Assembly: GCA_020736575.1 (NCBI GenBank)
Contig: JAGPYM010000002.1
Span: 2,852,001 to 2,916,000 of the forward strand
Length of the DNA stretch: 64,000 nt
Source of the DNA: Thelonectria olida
Taxonomy: Eukaryota > Ascomycota > Sordariomycetes > Hypocreales > Nectriaceae
Direction of reading: 5' to 3'
Part shown: positions 21,538 to 33,694 of the stretch, one piece after another
Numbering within the stretch: position 1 is the stretch's first letter
Layout: each line of letters begins with the position of its first letter
Translations under genes and position numbers: made by a program
The notes under the pieces: generated by a model
Database searches by the model: none
The model's input: only the letters and a program-made list of their open reading frames with translations
What the model was told of the DNA's origin: nothing

Positions 21538-22205
21538 CAGTGGGTGCAGGCAACAGACGAAGGCAACGCAGGCAAACCAGCCAGTCAACTGTCAAACAGC
21601 AGGAAAAAAGTGTGGGGCTTTTGTGCAGGGCAGGGCAGGGCAAGACAGGACAGGAGAAGGGAAAGAGAAGCGTGTTGGGTCCTTCGAAGCCTAAGGCGCT
21701 GGGACTTGCCAGGAAGAACAGCCACTTACCACCTCCCACCAAAACCACCGCATCAGTGGTCCAATCCCGTCCCGTCCTGTCCACTCCAGCAACGGGAAAG
21801 AGCATCGCGGCGGTTAGTCGCCTCGTCCCAGCACCACCTGCACAACCGGTACCTCGGGCGTCGCTGAAGAATCCCGTCGCTTCGACTAGGTAACTACTGC
21901 ACTCCAAGACGGAATCCACACCTCTCCACCCAGTTCCAGCCCAGTCGTTAGCAGGCAGAGAAAACAAAACAGCCCCAGCAGCCATCCCGGCCCAGCCCCC
22001 CAGCCAGTGCAAAGTACAGACAATGGACATCGAAGACCCCTGACAACGAACGCTTCTGTGCGCTAAAGCGTTGTATTGCCGCGTACGCCATGCGTACCTA
22101 CGGACGCTGTCGGACGCTGCCCTCAATCAAGTTTGGTCGCGTGTGGCCCCATGATTGCTTCCAGTGATGGTGTGCAGTACAGTACGAAGCACCAAGAACC
22201 TCTGG

Positions 22206-22221
22206 ACGAAGTACGAAGTAC
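22206..22221 (+). repeat. ACGAAGTACGAAGTAC motif, repeated in the spacer
   Basis: ACGAAGTACGAAGTAC is a double copy of the CGAAGTA element. Related copies lie at about 22181-22190 (AGTACGAAGC), 22881-22893 (AGTACGAAGTACG) and, inverted, at 23448-23459 (AGTACTTCGTAC). Confidence 0.75.
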
Positions 22222-23358
22222 AGCCTGGACTGGCCACATTCACAAGCACTCGTATTCCAAGGCGTCAGCATTGCCAGCTTGACAAAGACTTTCTTGACTA
22301 GAGCCAGGCAGAAGACCTAGAGAATGGGCTTCTCCAACTGGAAAACAGACAAACCTCTCAGCTCTCACGAGTTTGCATTCCGGAGGAGCAAAGCGAAAAC
22401 GGCGGGTCTCCTGGATCGCAAGGTGCGGTACTTCAAGAACCCGTCCGCCTGCCTGCACGCCGTCAAAGTACCCGATATTCGGCCGCAGTCCGGGGTTGGA
22501 TTCTTGTAAACTTTTTCCCTCACTCTGGCTTCCGTCTGCTCGGATGGCACTTTCTAACGCCTCTGCTTGCCGACGGATGACCCTTGGCAGACCCTGGGCC
22601 GTCGAATTCGGGGGCTGTTGACGCTATTTCTGGCCATCGAGCCACTCAGATCCTCGAAATCATAGCCTCTTCTGGGTCTCTTGGGCAGACGCTGGTCGGG
22701 TCCTCGAAGGGGGGCGAGGAGGACGAGACACTCCACCAACCCGAAGTTCGCTGCGAGTGGGATGGGAGGAGAGGAGTCTCAGCCGTCGCCCATCCATTTA
22801 GGAGCGCTGCTCATCTTGACTTCTCTAGACTAAACACTACTGCGGTAGGGCTCGTCTCATACTGCAGGATGCGTCTCACGAGTACGAAGTACGGCCAAGC
22901 CTGGAGGTTGGGTCGGATCCTTGAGTCTTTTCGCCCAGACGTGAGCACGATACGACGCGACGTCCAGATTCTTCTGGGCGTTTTGCAGAGGAATTTATCA
23001 GTTAGGTTGGGTTATCCAATCCCCTTTCTAGCCAGAGTTTTCCGCTTGGTTCTAAATCCAGTGATGCAACTTTGTGCGTGCGATGGGAAGCTACACAGTC
23101 TGGTACTCCGTTCGGGAGCCAAGGTATATGACCACCGTACTGTGCTGTCCCATCCCTCAGGGCCTCAGGTGCTTGGGCTGCTGAACCGTCCGTCGTTGCC
23201 GGGATCGCCCCTTCTTCCTCTCGGAGGCTCCTTAGCTCCTTCTCGGGGGCCCCTTTCAAAAGGCTGCTTAGACGGTGGTCTCCTCCCTCCAAATGTCCCA
23301 AGCGTGCGTCACTCGCTGCACAATTTGCAGCACAGTGGCCAATAGATACGCGCTCTGG

Positions 23359-23366
23359 TTAGGGTT
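23359..23366 (+). repeat. Telobox-like TTAGGGTT
   Basis: TTAGGGTT inside GGTTAGGGTTGGGG. A second site in reverse orientation (CTAACCCT) lies at 28218-28225. Each is about one and a third telomere units, so this is a telobox-like site and not an interstitial telomere array. Confidence 0.5.
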
Positions 23367-26300
23367 GGGGGTTGGTGGACGTCACCAGTCACCAGCCAAA
23401 GCCTCTTTTGTCACGCAAACATTGTGGCCACCGCGCCTGCTCCTCAAAGTACTTCGTACCTGGGCGGCCCGACGTCAGGCACTCACCCTCTCTCCAGTCT
23501 TTCCTGATCAGTTCCCGGCCTCTCCCTCTACTTCGTCATCATTCTTCATCAACGCAACATCAATCAACCTTCAGAATCTGGCCTCATGTGCATGAATCAA
23601 CAAATTCTATCAAGACGAGACAAGGCTTGGGTAGTGGGTAGCAAATGGGCTGTCCCCTCAACAATCTCACTGCTTGCCTCCTTCTCCCAGGTGATGAGTC
23701 TCCCCAGCATAACAAGGGATAATATCAACATCAACAAAAACACGGTGCGACTCAGTGCGAATACATTGAGTCTTCATCCAAAGTCCCGTGTTTCCTCCCT
23801 ATCCGCCATCGTCCGCCCCCATCTTCCTTTGGTCGGGTGATGGGGTGAAATGAAGAGGGGTGGCAACTCTAGCTTCGAGGCGTGCTTCCAGAAACTCTTG
23901 GGCGGCCCTGCTCAAGACACATGAGGGGAAAATGGCTCTGGAAGCCCATCATGATACGTATTGCGGACAGCCAACACGAAAGGGACCACCTGCAGGGATT
24001 CCACACGCTGTCGATCAGTCCTCACCGTTCAAGGTCGACCAGGGGCAGGACTTGGCCCTGGCGTCGTCCACTGCAGGCTAGGGTTCCTCGACTCCCGTCG
24101 TTCTTGGAGCCAAGCCCCAGTGGGACTACGCTCCTCACGCGCCGGTCATCCAGGGAAGCAAATGGCGCGTTGACAGTCCGCTGCACGTCAGGGCCTCAGC
24201 AAGTGACCGTGGTCTGTGGCTGGATGGCTGAAGCAGCTATGGTCCATTGGGATCAAGATCGGTGCTTTGCTTCCTCGATGAAGTCGGTGCCTCTTGGCTT
24301 CAAACTATGTGCCACGCCGGCTGGCAACCATGTTGAGACCCTGGGCAACGAATATCTCCCTTAACCCGTATAAGCAATGGGCGATTCTAAACATATTTGC
24401 TTGTACTTTACACGGATATTTTGTCAGTGAAGACAGAAGTTGATCTTCACCTTTCTCAGCACAAGACAGTGGCAGTGCGAACTGCGGTGGCTTCACATCA
24501 CGACCCGTCCTCATATTCACTAATCAATACTGATGCCAAAATAGATACTCCCCTCCTCTTTTCTTTGTGGCAGCAGCAAAGATCACCTGCAGCCCTCTCT
24601 CATCATTTGCGTCGTTGTGGCACCCCAGATGGAGAAGGCCGAGAGAAATGCCTCAGATCCTCAAATCACCCCCTTTGCTTCACGCGACATAATTCACCCA
24701 CCGCGAGCACCCCTTCCGCGTTAACTTCCTGCGCCAACCAGGTGTGGTCGAATATCCCCCCAAAGCTGTTCACCGCTGCTCTCCTCGCACGCACGGCACC
24801 AGCCAATGATCAACGGCACCTCTCCTGACCATCCCAGCTTGACACAAAAGAGATTAGAGGTCCGCAGGGAGGTCTGGGCAGGCCTCAGGCCCATCAGATT
24901 ACAGGCCAATAGCGCGGTTCCCCCAGGAGATTGATGTATCAACTGGCTCTTCTGCTCCGTCTCAGCCAAATTGCCATGTGAACACGCTGGGAGCCAAATA
25001 ACCAGCATTCTTCATCATCTGTCTGGTGCTACGTATTTGCCTTTGCGGACGACGGGCCTGCAGCCTGCAGCGGAACAGTTTCTGGGGCAGTACCACGCAT
25101 GGTTGCAAGCCTCGTTCGCAGTCAAATGCATGTCAAGTCTCAAGTTGACACATGGTGCAACATGATGTGGGAATTCATCTCAGAATGCATCGCCACCCTC
25201 GGTCAACAAGGGAAGCCTCTGTTTTCAGTTCCCTCAAAGATCGGAGATGAAGAAATGCAATTCTGCAGGAGGAAATTCTGCATCAACAAGGCCTCATGCA
25301 CACATCCCTTCCTCTTCAAGCGCTAGCTTCAGGGTGCAACTCTACCCAAATTAGAGACGGCTAGGGGGGCGCTGGCCCCAACGGCTGACATGGACTTGTT
25401 TACCTGTCCATGTTGTTGTTGGGCGAAGGTTTTCGTGTTGTCGTTCTCATTTGGCACAGAAGCAGATGGGCAACGAAATGACTCTCCAATCAAAACAAGA
25501 TCCCAGCGAAAACTTTGCTCGACGGCAAACAGCCAATAGGCTATTACACCCCGATGCCAGTGGCTATTTATGCCCCTCATTACGCAGCAGGCTGAGCTAA
25601 CATTACTCATCCTGCGCTATGGAGTAATGAGGTGTGCAAAATGGTGCGACAAGGGAATGCTCGGTATTTGGCAGCACGGCATATTCTCCATGAACTGGCA
25701 GGTGTCATGCGGCCCGTGTAAAATCGCACGAACTGTCCCAGTAATAATGACGAGTCGCCATTGACGGAATGCAAAAAAGGAACAACCGGATTAGAAGGGC
25801 TCATCAACATGGAAGATGGCCTTCATCTGTCAAGGACCGAGTTCCAAGGGTTCAGGTCCGGCTACCCGAGAGGCCGGGCTGGGTTCTAGCGACGAATCAA
25901 GGCGGCAGAATTGATAACCCTTGAGCTGAAAGGGTCCACTACCCAGACGTAGACTGAGACTGAGACTGAGGCGGAGAAGTGAGAAGTCACTGACACGGAC
26001 ACTGACATTGACACCAGCCTTGACTATGGCCTCGACGACATCAGAGAGTACCCTTCATCAACATGTTTCAAAACGCAGAGAGCGGCCGCGAGCTGGTGTG
26101 CAAGACTGTTAGCCACGTCACCATTCTAACCACGAACGAGTTCAAGGCCAGAACCGTGACGTGGACCAGTTCAATAACTTAGCCGGGATGGGATTAACAA
26201 CGATTCACGGGTGCCTTGGAGGGCTTGGAGGTTGTGGTGAGCCTGTCCATGTGCCAGCTTGCCCGAGCTGGTGGCGAACGGTAGCCAGCAGGTAGCCAGT

Positions 26301-28123
26301 TTTCGGTGGCTGAGTCCAGCGAACGACCAATTTCTTCATTATACGCGCCCTTTCTTCAGCTCATGAGAGACTGGTAGTGGGCTGAAAATCCAATGACGGA
26401 CTTACGCCACGACCAAGGCCAACCCAGTCCGGCGAAGAGGACATCTTTGCCTCTAGCGAAAAAGGCCGCGGGGGGGATTCGCTTGTGTCAGTGTTCAACT
26501 AAAACCATGTCTTGGCTCCAGCATCCGTAGGTATTGCCTGCATGTCGCCCGATCTTGAAGGTGGAGCGGCAAAGATCCAATCTTCACCGCAACAAGTGTT
26601 TGGGCTGGCTTGCTTACTCGCGTGACATGGCATGCCCGTGCCGAGGCCGTTTATGTTGTCGACGCCAACGATGAGACACTCGGAGCTCGCCCTGGGCCGA
26701 ACGGGTTCATCGTCTTTGTGAAGATATCTCCACAGGGGCGAGACTGTCGACAATCGCGGCGAACTACCGGGACTCCGTATTTCACGATGCAGGGTCGTCA
26801 AGGGAAGCTCGCCCATTACATCTGGGGTCCATGCCAGCCCGAGCGTCTAATATGCATGTTGCTTCTCATGGCAATAGTCGTTATTGCAGCAAGGCCAGCA
26901 AAGTTGAGAGGTTGTGGTTGGGCTTTCAAGGCGCGCGGCCGCGGCCAACATGGTCCAAACCCCAGGTGTACAGCGCAGGACGCGCCCGCAGTCCGACGCG
27001 GGCATAAGGCGGGTGCATGACAAGCGTCGGTGTGGTTGGGGGGCTCTTATTCGTAACATGACCCTAATAGGCGCTCGTGAGGCTCCCGGTGAAGGTGGGC
27101 AGCGGACGTTGCCCAGAGGCGGTGAGTACTATCTAATAATGTGTCGCTGCTATGAGATAATGTCCATCTGACGAGGCACAGCAGCGAGCTGAATGGTCAA
27201 GGCCATTCAAAGGACATTCACCTGGTCGGCTGCACATATTCCGATTCAGAATCGCCATTCACACAAATATGACTAGGTTTAGGACGAGCACAGACGGACT
27301 CAATCTACGGCCAGAGGGGGACACAGTATGAACCATCCTCATGGTTTGATCGGGTTGCCACATTGACGTATCGTCCCTGACTGTACATGGCGCTCTCGAC
27401 ACAAGGGAGATGATCTTGTACGCGTTTGTGCACTCGACGAGGGCGAAACCCCGTGCAGCAGGCAAACATATGATGACGGATGCTCACCTACCCTATACTG
27501 CATGTAGCATCATGACGGGGGGCGATGTGGATGATCCGAGTGGCCAGTTGCTGCCACATGGTTGCAGGCACCCGTCATGTCATCCATCTCTCGGACTCAA
27601 TTTCAAGTTGAGAAGCTCACAGGTCCTGCATCGGGCCAGGCGCCTGCCTGCATCCGTTGTTGTAGTGAGAGGGTTGCACTGTCGGGACGAAAAGGGCAAT
27701 GGGCGAGAGGTAGGGTCAGTCACCTTGATCGGGCCCGGCTGACTGACTGGCTGACCGACTCAACCACGGCGGCGGCGTCTTCTTGTCTGGGGGGATGTGA
27801 CAGTTGATGCATGGGGACCGCGTGGGCGCGTAGACAAACCTCCGCACCCGCAGGGGACGAAGCTGGATTAGGACTCGATACTGACCAGTCGAGAGATTCA
27901 CATCAGTCACGTCCTGCGTGGCCGTTGTCCCCGGATTCCCGCCCGGCGGAACGGGTGCCAGCCAGAGTCGATGCATCGCCTGACATGGCCAAGAAGATGG
28001 ACTGCGCTGCTTACTCTTGCCGACATCATTGCTTTGGTCGAGCTGAGTTGCAACAAGCTGTCTGGTGATTGCCACGCCACTTGAATCATGATTGGTCACT
28101 TGACCAAGATGAACATCTTCACA

Positions 28124-28175
28124 TTCGAGGGTTTTTTCTTCGCTTTTTTATTTTTTATTTTTATTTTATTTTTTA
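28124..28175 (+). repeat. T/A-rich tract
   Basis: A T-rich stretch of TTTTTTATTTTTTATTTTT type with only a few other bases, in an otherwise balanced region. A similar shorter tract occurs near 28950-28972. Confidence 0.7.
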
Positions 28176-30178
28176 GATTCCCCTCATTGCAGATACTTGC
28201 CCAATAGCCTATAGTAACTAACCCTCACGCTCGGTCCCCGTCTCTCTGGTTGGAAAGCTGGCAAGGGAGCTAATCCGGGACCCTGCAGCCATCTCCATTC
28301 AGTCAGGGCAGGCACTGTAGTTGTTACTGGATGATGGACGATGGATGGTTCTGGGTGAGGGTTTATTCCTGAGCCCCTCCCAGGGCGTCATCATGCATTG
28401 CATCCTCCCCAGTTGTTGATGAACCCGCCCACAAAATGCATCAAGATATTTGCGAATACGTCTGAGAGAAAGAGGTTCCGCCACTGATTCGTCTGTCCCG
28501 CCTCGTCCGATTTTCCCCTTCCCGCTCCCACTCTCACTCTCTCACCCACTCATCCAACCGCTCCCACTCACACTTTCAGCAATTCTCCTCCTTGCCTCCG
28601 TCCCCGCCGACAGCCCCGGCAGACATGCGCAGTACATCCAGTAAGACTCCCAAATCCTCATGTATCGACCTGCTTCTAGATCGTCACTCCCCAAGACCGA
28701 ATTGGACAACTTTCCAACCTTCCCTTTCCCACCAAGCTCCAAGCCTTGCCTGGCACGTTGACTCATGTAATGGATCGATGCCTGCCTGACCTGAAGCAAG
28801 CCACACTGCATATCATCACCATGTTTCTTTTCTCACCTTGCCTCACCCTACCCTCATCCTTCTCCGGCCCATCCGCCTCCATCCCCCGTCCCGTGCATGT
28901 AATCGTCGGAGGTTCAGCACAGTACCGATATCCCCAAATCTGCACCAATTTATTTTATTTTAATTTTTTTTTTCGCTCCCGGCTGCATCCGTCCGCTGCT
29001 CGACCACGATTGACACATCGACATCCTGGACCCTAGACCGGAACATTCCCCTTACCGGCATGGCAACATGGCATCCCCGAGCTGCACTGGATTATTAATG
29101 AATCATTCTGCACGAGGAGGGTGACGACACCCGTCCTGTCGTTGCCTGCTCGTTAATCTGACCTGGTTCGGGTAAATTGCAAACTGCTACCGAGGCCATC
29201 GACGACAGGTATCATCTCCGTCAGGGCCTGAAAGTACGCACAAGTTGGTGATATTCTTCACCAAAGGCCTTCACCATCATCATAATGGATACCGGAGCCG
29301 TGGATGATGATACACGTAGCATTTCTATACGAGCTTTCACTCACAGGGATTTGCCAGCCATTCCCTGTTCACCTGCCCGTGACAAGAGCATCAATCTGAC
29401 GTTGATGCTCTGAAAATGAAAGACGCTCCATGATTGATATCTCGGTTCAGTCAACAGACACCTCCAGAGCTATCCGAATTTCCAACGCAGGCTACAAGTA
29501 GCTAGCTCGCATAGCCGCAGGTCTAGACAGTCGCTCGGGCATTTCTTACCTAGACTGAGGGACCATGATGTGGGCTCGCTCGGTTCATGATCTGGTTTCC
29601 CCCCCTTCTGCAAGATGGCCGTGATGTTGGACCATACACTCGATGCCGCGTGGCATGTCTATCATGAACTGCTTGACGTGTCGGCATTGCCAATCCACAT
29701 CGAGATATTTGCCGCTTTTTGCATCTCTTCGCAGAGTCCCTCTTTCTGTAGCCAACAGCAACAACTGCAACATAGTATTTTTGGTCGTGGCCTGCATCGG
29801 ACGCAAGTGCTTCCTCTCTCCTGCGGATTCGGCACCCAGCCAGGTCCGCTTCTCCTCCTCAGAGCTACCACCATGCAAGCAGCAAGGAGGAGGCAAAACA
29901 CAGCGGCAAGCAAGCAAGCTGCAAGACGTCTCTGTGTCTGCATGGATGCGTCCATGGCCCACCAGATCAACGCGCCAAGCCATGAAATTTCTTGTTGCTT
30001 TTTTGTTCTGTGTGTTTGCCTTTGCTGGGCTGGGGAACAAAGCCCCTAGCGGTTTGACCGACCCCATCGTCGTCAAACCATCTTCAGGCTCAACTAGCTT
30101 TTTTCTTTCCTTCTTTTCTGATCTGCTTCTCTTGTTAGCCCCGGACTTAGACTTGGTCCCTCGGAGCTACTTTGCGCG

Positions 30179-30194
30179 AAAAAAAAAAAAAAAA
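30179..30194 (+). repeat. Poly-A run (A16)
   Basis: Sixteen A residues in the CLG1-RSC7 spacer, shortly before a GACAGA-type tract. Confidence 0.85.
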
Positions 30195-30303
30195 GTCAAC
30201 CGCCGTGACCTGCAGCAGAGTTTCTGTCACTCCGTCTCCGCAGAGGGGCCGGGGAGGATGCTACTATCGAAGCGGGGGGGTTGGAAGTCGGAGAGAGAAG
30301 AGG

Positions 30304-30337
30304 GACAGAGACAGAGAGACAGAGACAGAGACAGAGC
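30304..30337 (+). repeat. GACAGA-type purine tract
   Basis: An imperfect GACAGA/GAGACA repeat (GACAGAGACAGAGAGACAGA and continuation). Noncoding. Confidence 0.75.
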
Positions 30338-31219
30338 CGGAACCTGGTTTGACGACGGCGTTACCGGGGAGCGGATCTCAACGTGCGAAAGCCATCGTGG
30401 TGAAGCCTCCATTCATCCTATCAGACCATGTGTAAAGAAAACCACTCGTGTCGTGCCGAACGGACTCGGTTTCCCCATTCAAGCCAATTCGATTCGTCTC
30501 CTCCGCCTTCGTTTCTTGCTGTCGGTTCCCCGTGGCCATCGCCGTCTCTAGCCCGGCCGTCCTCGGCTTCGGGCATTGCTGCTTGGTCGTTCACAAGCTG
30601 CGAAATCATTGGGCGTAGTCCGTTTTCCCTCCCCGGTCAACGACAAAACACAACCGAAATCCCGACCATCAAACAAGACGACGATGCTGCTGACGCCGGA
30701 AAACGGATCCAACCCCCCTTTTTTGATTGTTCACGCGCTCCAATTCTCGTGGGGGCCTCAATTGATGCCACACGCCAAGGGGTGAAAACGTCTCGTCTTG
30801 CTTTCTGGTGGTATGGTACGGTACGGTACGGTACTGCATTCGTAGTTTGTTTCTCAATAACAAGATTTGGTATTTCGAATTGTCTCGATCCATCTTCGGG
30901 GAGCGGCTCCGAGTTTTCGGCTCGCTTTGTTGCTACTCTTCCCAAGTCGATCCAGCCTCCGAGTTTATCCTTTACTCCCAACGCCTTTGATTTCTCACAC
31001 TCCATAACCTTCCTCCAGGCCGAATCCCGGCCCCACGCAGTCCCAAACATTTGTACCTCCTCCTGTCGCGGTTTGCAATGGCCGTGGCGCCGACGGACAG
31101 TGGTACCTAGTAGTACATATCTGAATCGGCCAACTCCCCATGGCAGTCTTTGTCCCTTCAAGAGCATAGAACGCGAAAAACTGACGGCATGGGACAAGAA
31201 TGCGAGCATATCGTTTCCG

Positions 31220-33129
31220 TTACGTCATGCTGTACGGCACAATGGCCTTGTCTATGACAGGCTGCAGACGCGCCGTATTGTCGGCCTCCAGACCCCATCG
31301 TGACCGGAATGTTGTTTCCTTCTCTACAGCCTGGTCGAACGCCTTGCGGCACTCGGGAGGTAGTAGATCCTTGATGTCGTCGGACACGGTGCTCAGCCCG
31401 TTGAACGACTGCAAAAAGTCGGCAGACTCGGCCTGGCTATCTGCTGCCGAGATGATACCCGCCTGGGACGACTCGTAGTACGTGTCGGTAATGTAAAAGT
31501 TCCGCGACATCTTCGACGCCACTGGAGCAAACGCAGCACCGGTCTTGGAGATTCCCTCGTCTCCGGGAGCAACCTGCTCGAAGCGAGCCCGCGTCGGCTG
31601 CATCATTGCCGGGTACTGCATCGTATTTGTGTGAATGTCGTACACGCCAACGTTGTTGAGCTTCCTTATGGCATTGATGCTGGCATTGAAAGTGCTACAG
31701 GTGTCCGGTTAGTATTTCGACTACCCAGGCCACGAATGGGCCAAGAGAATTGACGTACCTGGCTTCTCTGGCGTGTTCCAACATCCAATTCACATCGTTG
31801 ACATTCACCTTCCGCTTCTTGGACTCGACCTTGCCGTTAGGAATCGGCACCGAAGGAACATTGGTGTGATAGACAGCACTGGCACCGTGCCACGCGACGT
31901 ACTGGTTCTTGTTGTATGGCTCGCCCTCAACGATGTGGTCGTCAGGATCAGCGAGCTGGCCTTCCACAACACCGTCCGCTCGACCTTGAGCAACAGCATA
32001 GTCATCAACGATGCGCTTGCCACCCACAATGATTCGGGCGCCAAACTCGCGAAATACGGATCGTGCTGTCACGATACCTATTGAACGACCCTTGTACGAA
32101 TGGGGAATGATCTCACGCTCAATCATGTCGCGCTTCTCATCGTCATCTACAATGATCTTGTAGAGCTTGCGGTGCTTGGTGAAGAAGAGATAGCTGTCCC
32201 TGAAACCAACACATCGCGCGGGTTCAGTGGAAAGCATGTAGAGTCGCTCCCCACGTCCCGTGACGGTGAAAGTACGGCAACGGTAGTCGCGATTATCCTG
32301 AAGGTTGCCCAGCTTGTCCACCTTGGTTTCGCCCTCTGGGTCCTCAGGGAGAACACACTCATCGTTGGCAATCTCGGCGACGGTACCTTCGGCGTCAATG
32401 ACTTGCTCAGCCTTGGGAGCCGCAGGGCCGCCCTTGCGGCCTCCGCGACCTCTCCATCCGCCACGGCCGCGGCGCCGCGGGGTGTCAATTTCCGACTGGG
32501 GCACCGTGATCATGTTGTCCCAGTCCGGTGGGCGGTTCTTGGGCGGACGGCCGAGTCGTTTCCTACGCACGACGGGCTGGGGCGGTGGTGTAGGCTCCTT
32601 AACCGATTCCTCGTCTTCTTTCTCTGCGGCTTCGTCATCGTCCTCGTCACCCGACTCGTCCTTGGGCTGGTGGTCGGCGTCGTTCTCGTCGTCCAAGTCA
32701 GGGAGCGGTTGCTTCTCGTTTGCGGCGTCGCCGGGGTCAACGGCATCGGGCATTGGCTCATCTTCAATCTCAGCGAAGACCTTGGGCGTGCTCTCTGTGG
32801 AACGGGAACTGCGCGTCAGCCTGCTCGAGATCAAGCGAATCCTCGGGCGTGGGGTCATTGCGGTAGAGTTTTCGGGTGTCGAACGCGATGACGGGCTTTC
32901 TAGAAGTGAACTTGATGAGGAGGGAAGAGAGGTTGAAAGGAGGAGAAAAAAGAATCAGGTGGTGTTTGGGCGAGGAAGGGGCTTGGACAAAGCAAGATGG
33001 ATGCCGTGGTAGGAGGGATGGGATGGGGACGGAGACAGGGAAGGTCGAGTTGAAGTCGACTGAGAAGGACTCACCTAGGGCGGCAGCTGCCCGTTTAGCA
33101 GCAGCTCGGCCAGACCGTCGACCTGCCAT
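31220..33129 (-). CDS. RSC7: RSC chromatin remodeling complex subunit RSC7/NPL6 (Rsc7/Swp82 family)
   Basis: Subunit of SWI/SNF-type (RSC) nucleosome remodelers. Model: exon 1 33075-33129 (55 nt), intron 32900-33074, exon 2 31759-32899, intron 31695-31758, exon 3 31220-31694; 556 aa, longer than yeast Npl6 (about 435 aa) because of the acidic N-terminal half. The N-terminus is basic (MAGRRSGRAAAKRAAAAL), followed by acidic and AT-hook-like (KRLGRPPKNRPPDW; RRRGRGGWRGRGG) segments. The conserved family core begins at DNRDYRCRTFTVTGRGERLY and runs through RCVGFRDSYLFFTKHRKLYK, IIPHSYKGRSIGIVTARSVF and NQYVAWHGASAVYH, continuing over the second intron into NASINAIRKLNNVGVYDIHT and NTMQYPAMMQPTRARFE. 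Acceptor TTCTAG at 32900 is required by phase. The gene is in tandem 3' of UBR1. Confidence 0.88.
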
Positions 33130-33694
33130 TGTGGACGGATCAGAGCAGTGCGATGCGATGTGATGAGGATGGGATGCGATTCGATGCGACGAAGGGTGTA
33201 GAAATTACAGTTATTAAATGAAGGAAGGCAACCTTTCGCTTCTCCAATGCCTGAGCCACGGTCGGGACGCGCCTTGGTCGCATTCCCTCTTCCCTGCTGC
33301 TGTGATGTGATTGGCCTCAGGCGACAGCCTCAACACAGTGGGAGCAACGCGAAGCACTCACGTTACACACTGTACCTCCATCAACCTTCGCCAAGTGACT
33401 GATGTACGAGCATTACGAAGTAAGTCAAGTGTTGGATTTGGTAAATGGACTGAGAATGATGCAGTAAGCTGTCGCAAAAGCCCTTTAGCGCACAAAAATG
33501 TTCGAAGCACGCTCACTGGCCTCCCGACAGAGTCATGACAGAACATAAGGGTGTATTCCCGATTAACGTAACAAACAATACCACGAACTACCTACCTACC
33601 TGAAAAAAACCACACCTGGTATAGCTGCATCAGTGTCATGAGCCGTTTAAGCATGCACCAGTCTCATATGTCCCCCCAGAAACAAAGTGGTAGT
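33130..33694. other. UBR1 3' side / RSC7 promoter
   Basis: This 565 bp spacer between tandem minus-strand genes holds the UBR1 3' end and the RSC7 promoter. Immediately upstream of RSC7 (33134-33192) there is a short GATGCGATGCGAT-type imperfect repeat. CTACCTACCTACC at about 33590 is a pyrimidine repeat of the family seen elsewhere in this window. Confidence 0.5.

Noticed and set aside
22584..23345. 253-codon frame in the CLG1-RSC7 spacer
   Set aside because: No recognisable motif, atypical composition, and it overlaps repeat motifs; not supportable as a gene.
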